Positions 6,047 to 6,406 of a DNA stretch of 6,406 nt are shown in pieces. Below the pieces are notes generated by a model. It was not told where the DNA came from. It searched no databases and saw only the letters and a list, made by a program, of their open reading frames with translations. The stretch's first letter is position 1. Each line of letters opens with the position of its first letter. The DNA is from an uncultured Clostridia bacterium (lineage in GTDB: Bacteria; Bacillota; Clostridia; RGIG6154), in NCBI GenBank assembly GCA_934446135.1, contig CAKSDT010000098.1:1-6406 (forward strand), read 5' to 3'. The translations under genes and the position numbers were made by a program.

Positions 6047-6387
6047 TGAGTAAATCGGACAATCGCGGCTCTGCAGACGAAAGGGCAGAGATGAGGAAAG
6101 TCCGGGCTCCATAGGGCAGGGTGCCGGGCAGTTCCCGGTAGAGGCGACTCTCAGGATAGTGCAACAGAAAATAAACCGCCGTTTTACGGTAAGGGTGGAA
6201 TAGTAAGGTAAGAGCTTACTGGGAAGCAGGTAACTGCTTTTTTCGTGTAAACCCCACTTGGAGCAACACCGCATTAGGAAGAATACATTGGCCCGATGCT
6301 TCCTGGGTAGGTGGCTTGAACTGTATAGAAATATACAGTCTAGATAGATGATTGTCTAAAACAGAACCCGGCTTACGGATTTGCTCA
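6047..6387 (+). ncRNA. rnpB: RNase P RNA, bacterial type A
   Basis: This is the catalytic RNA of RNase P, which removes 5' leaders from precursor tRNAs. The universal core is present: GAGGAAAGTCCGGGCTCC near the 5' side and ACAGAACCCGGCTTA at 6361-6375. Helices traced by hand: P1 6047-6056 with 6378-6387 (one wobble), P2 6058-6064 with 6350-6356, P3 6069-6074 with 6085-6090, P8 6124-6128 with 6134-6138, P9 with a GCGA loop (6144-6147), P13 6202-6207 with 6215-6220, P14 6224-6229 with 6234-6239 and a GTAA loop, P16 6276-6281 with 6299-6304, P17 6286-6289 with 6295-6298, and P18 6321-6327 with 6332-6338 and a GAAA loop. GGGC at 6114-6117 can pair with the P17 loop GCCC (6291-6294), forming P6; this pseudoknot marks type A. 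GGT at 6306-6308 fits the tRNA CCA-binding loop. P12 is only about three pairs. Exact transcript ends are inferred from P1. Confidence 0.96.
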
Positions 6388-6406
6388 TTTATTATATTAA
6401 TCCCGA

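Noticed and set aside
6224..6243. Terminator-like hairpin plus six T inside rnpB
   Set aside because: The stem is P14 of RNase P RNA with its GTAA tetraloop, and the T-run can pair with GAAAA at 6167-6171, so it is structural.
6011..6274. 87-codon reverse-strand open frame
   Set aside because: It lies mostly antisense to the RNase P RNA gene, which explains the sequence fully.
1..6406. Mobile elements, CRISPR array, tRNA genes, phage or defence genes
   Set aside because: No transposase, integrase, regularly spaced repeats, tRNA cloverleaf or defence-family motif was seen on either strand.

Overview
This window looks like ordinary chromosome from an AT-rich Clostridia-type Firmicute (Bacillota). 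The grounds are the AT-rich codon use, GGAGG-like ribosome binding sites, a CmpB-type membrane protein, the trmK-nif3 gene pair and a type A RNase P RNA. The species cannot be named from the sequence. All genes run on the + strand. I see no mobile element, CRISPR array, tRNA or clear novel system.

Region 1 (2-280): the 3' end of a membrane protein gene of the CmpB / putative ABC transporter type IV family, cut by the left edge of the window. Region 2 (290-4398): a strong sigma-A-type promoter drives a three-gene galacturonate operon, uxaB-uxaA-uxaC. It encodes tagaturonate reductase, altronate dehydratase and uronate isomerase. The genes overlap by 11 and 4 bases and are probably translationally coupled. 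Together they convert D-galacturonate (the pectin sugar) through D-tagaturonate and D-altronate to 2-keto-3-deoxy-D-gluconate. The kinase and aldolase that finish the route, the transporter and a regulator are not in the window.

Region 3 (4399-4632): a non-coding spacer with three consecutive inverted repeats. The second is a long hairpin with a T-tract, the likely operon terminator. The third is a perfect 8-2-8 palindrome that may be an operator. A near-consensus promoter follows. Region 4 (4633-6043): trmK (tRNA m1A22 methyltransferase) and nif3 (DUF34 metal-binding protein), overlapping by 50 bases. Region 5 (6047-6387): rnpB, the RNase P RNA, whose P1 helix begins only three bases after the nif3 stop. 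Its P1, P2, P3, P6, P8, P9, P13, P14, P16, P17 and P18 helices can be traced by hand.

The window therefore joins a sugar-acid catabolic operon to a housekeeping block in which two tRNA-processing functions, trmK and rnpB, flank nif3. The points worth a second look are modest: a short N-terminal SAF domain in UxaA, the hairpin cluster between the operons, the nif3-rnpB junction, the insert-less Nif3 and the nearly absent P12 of rnpB.
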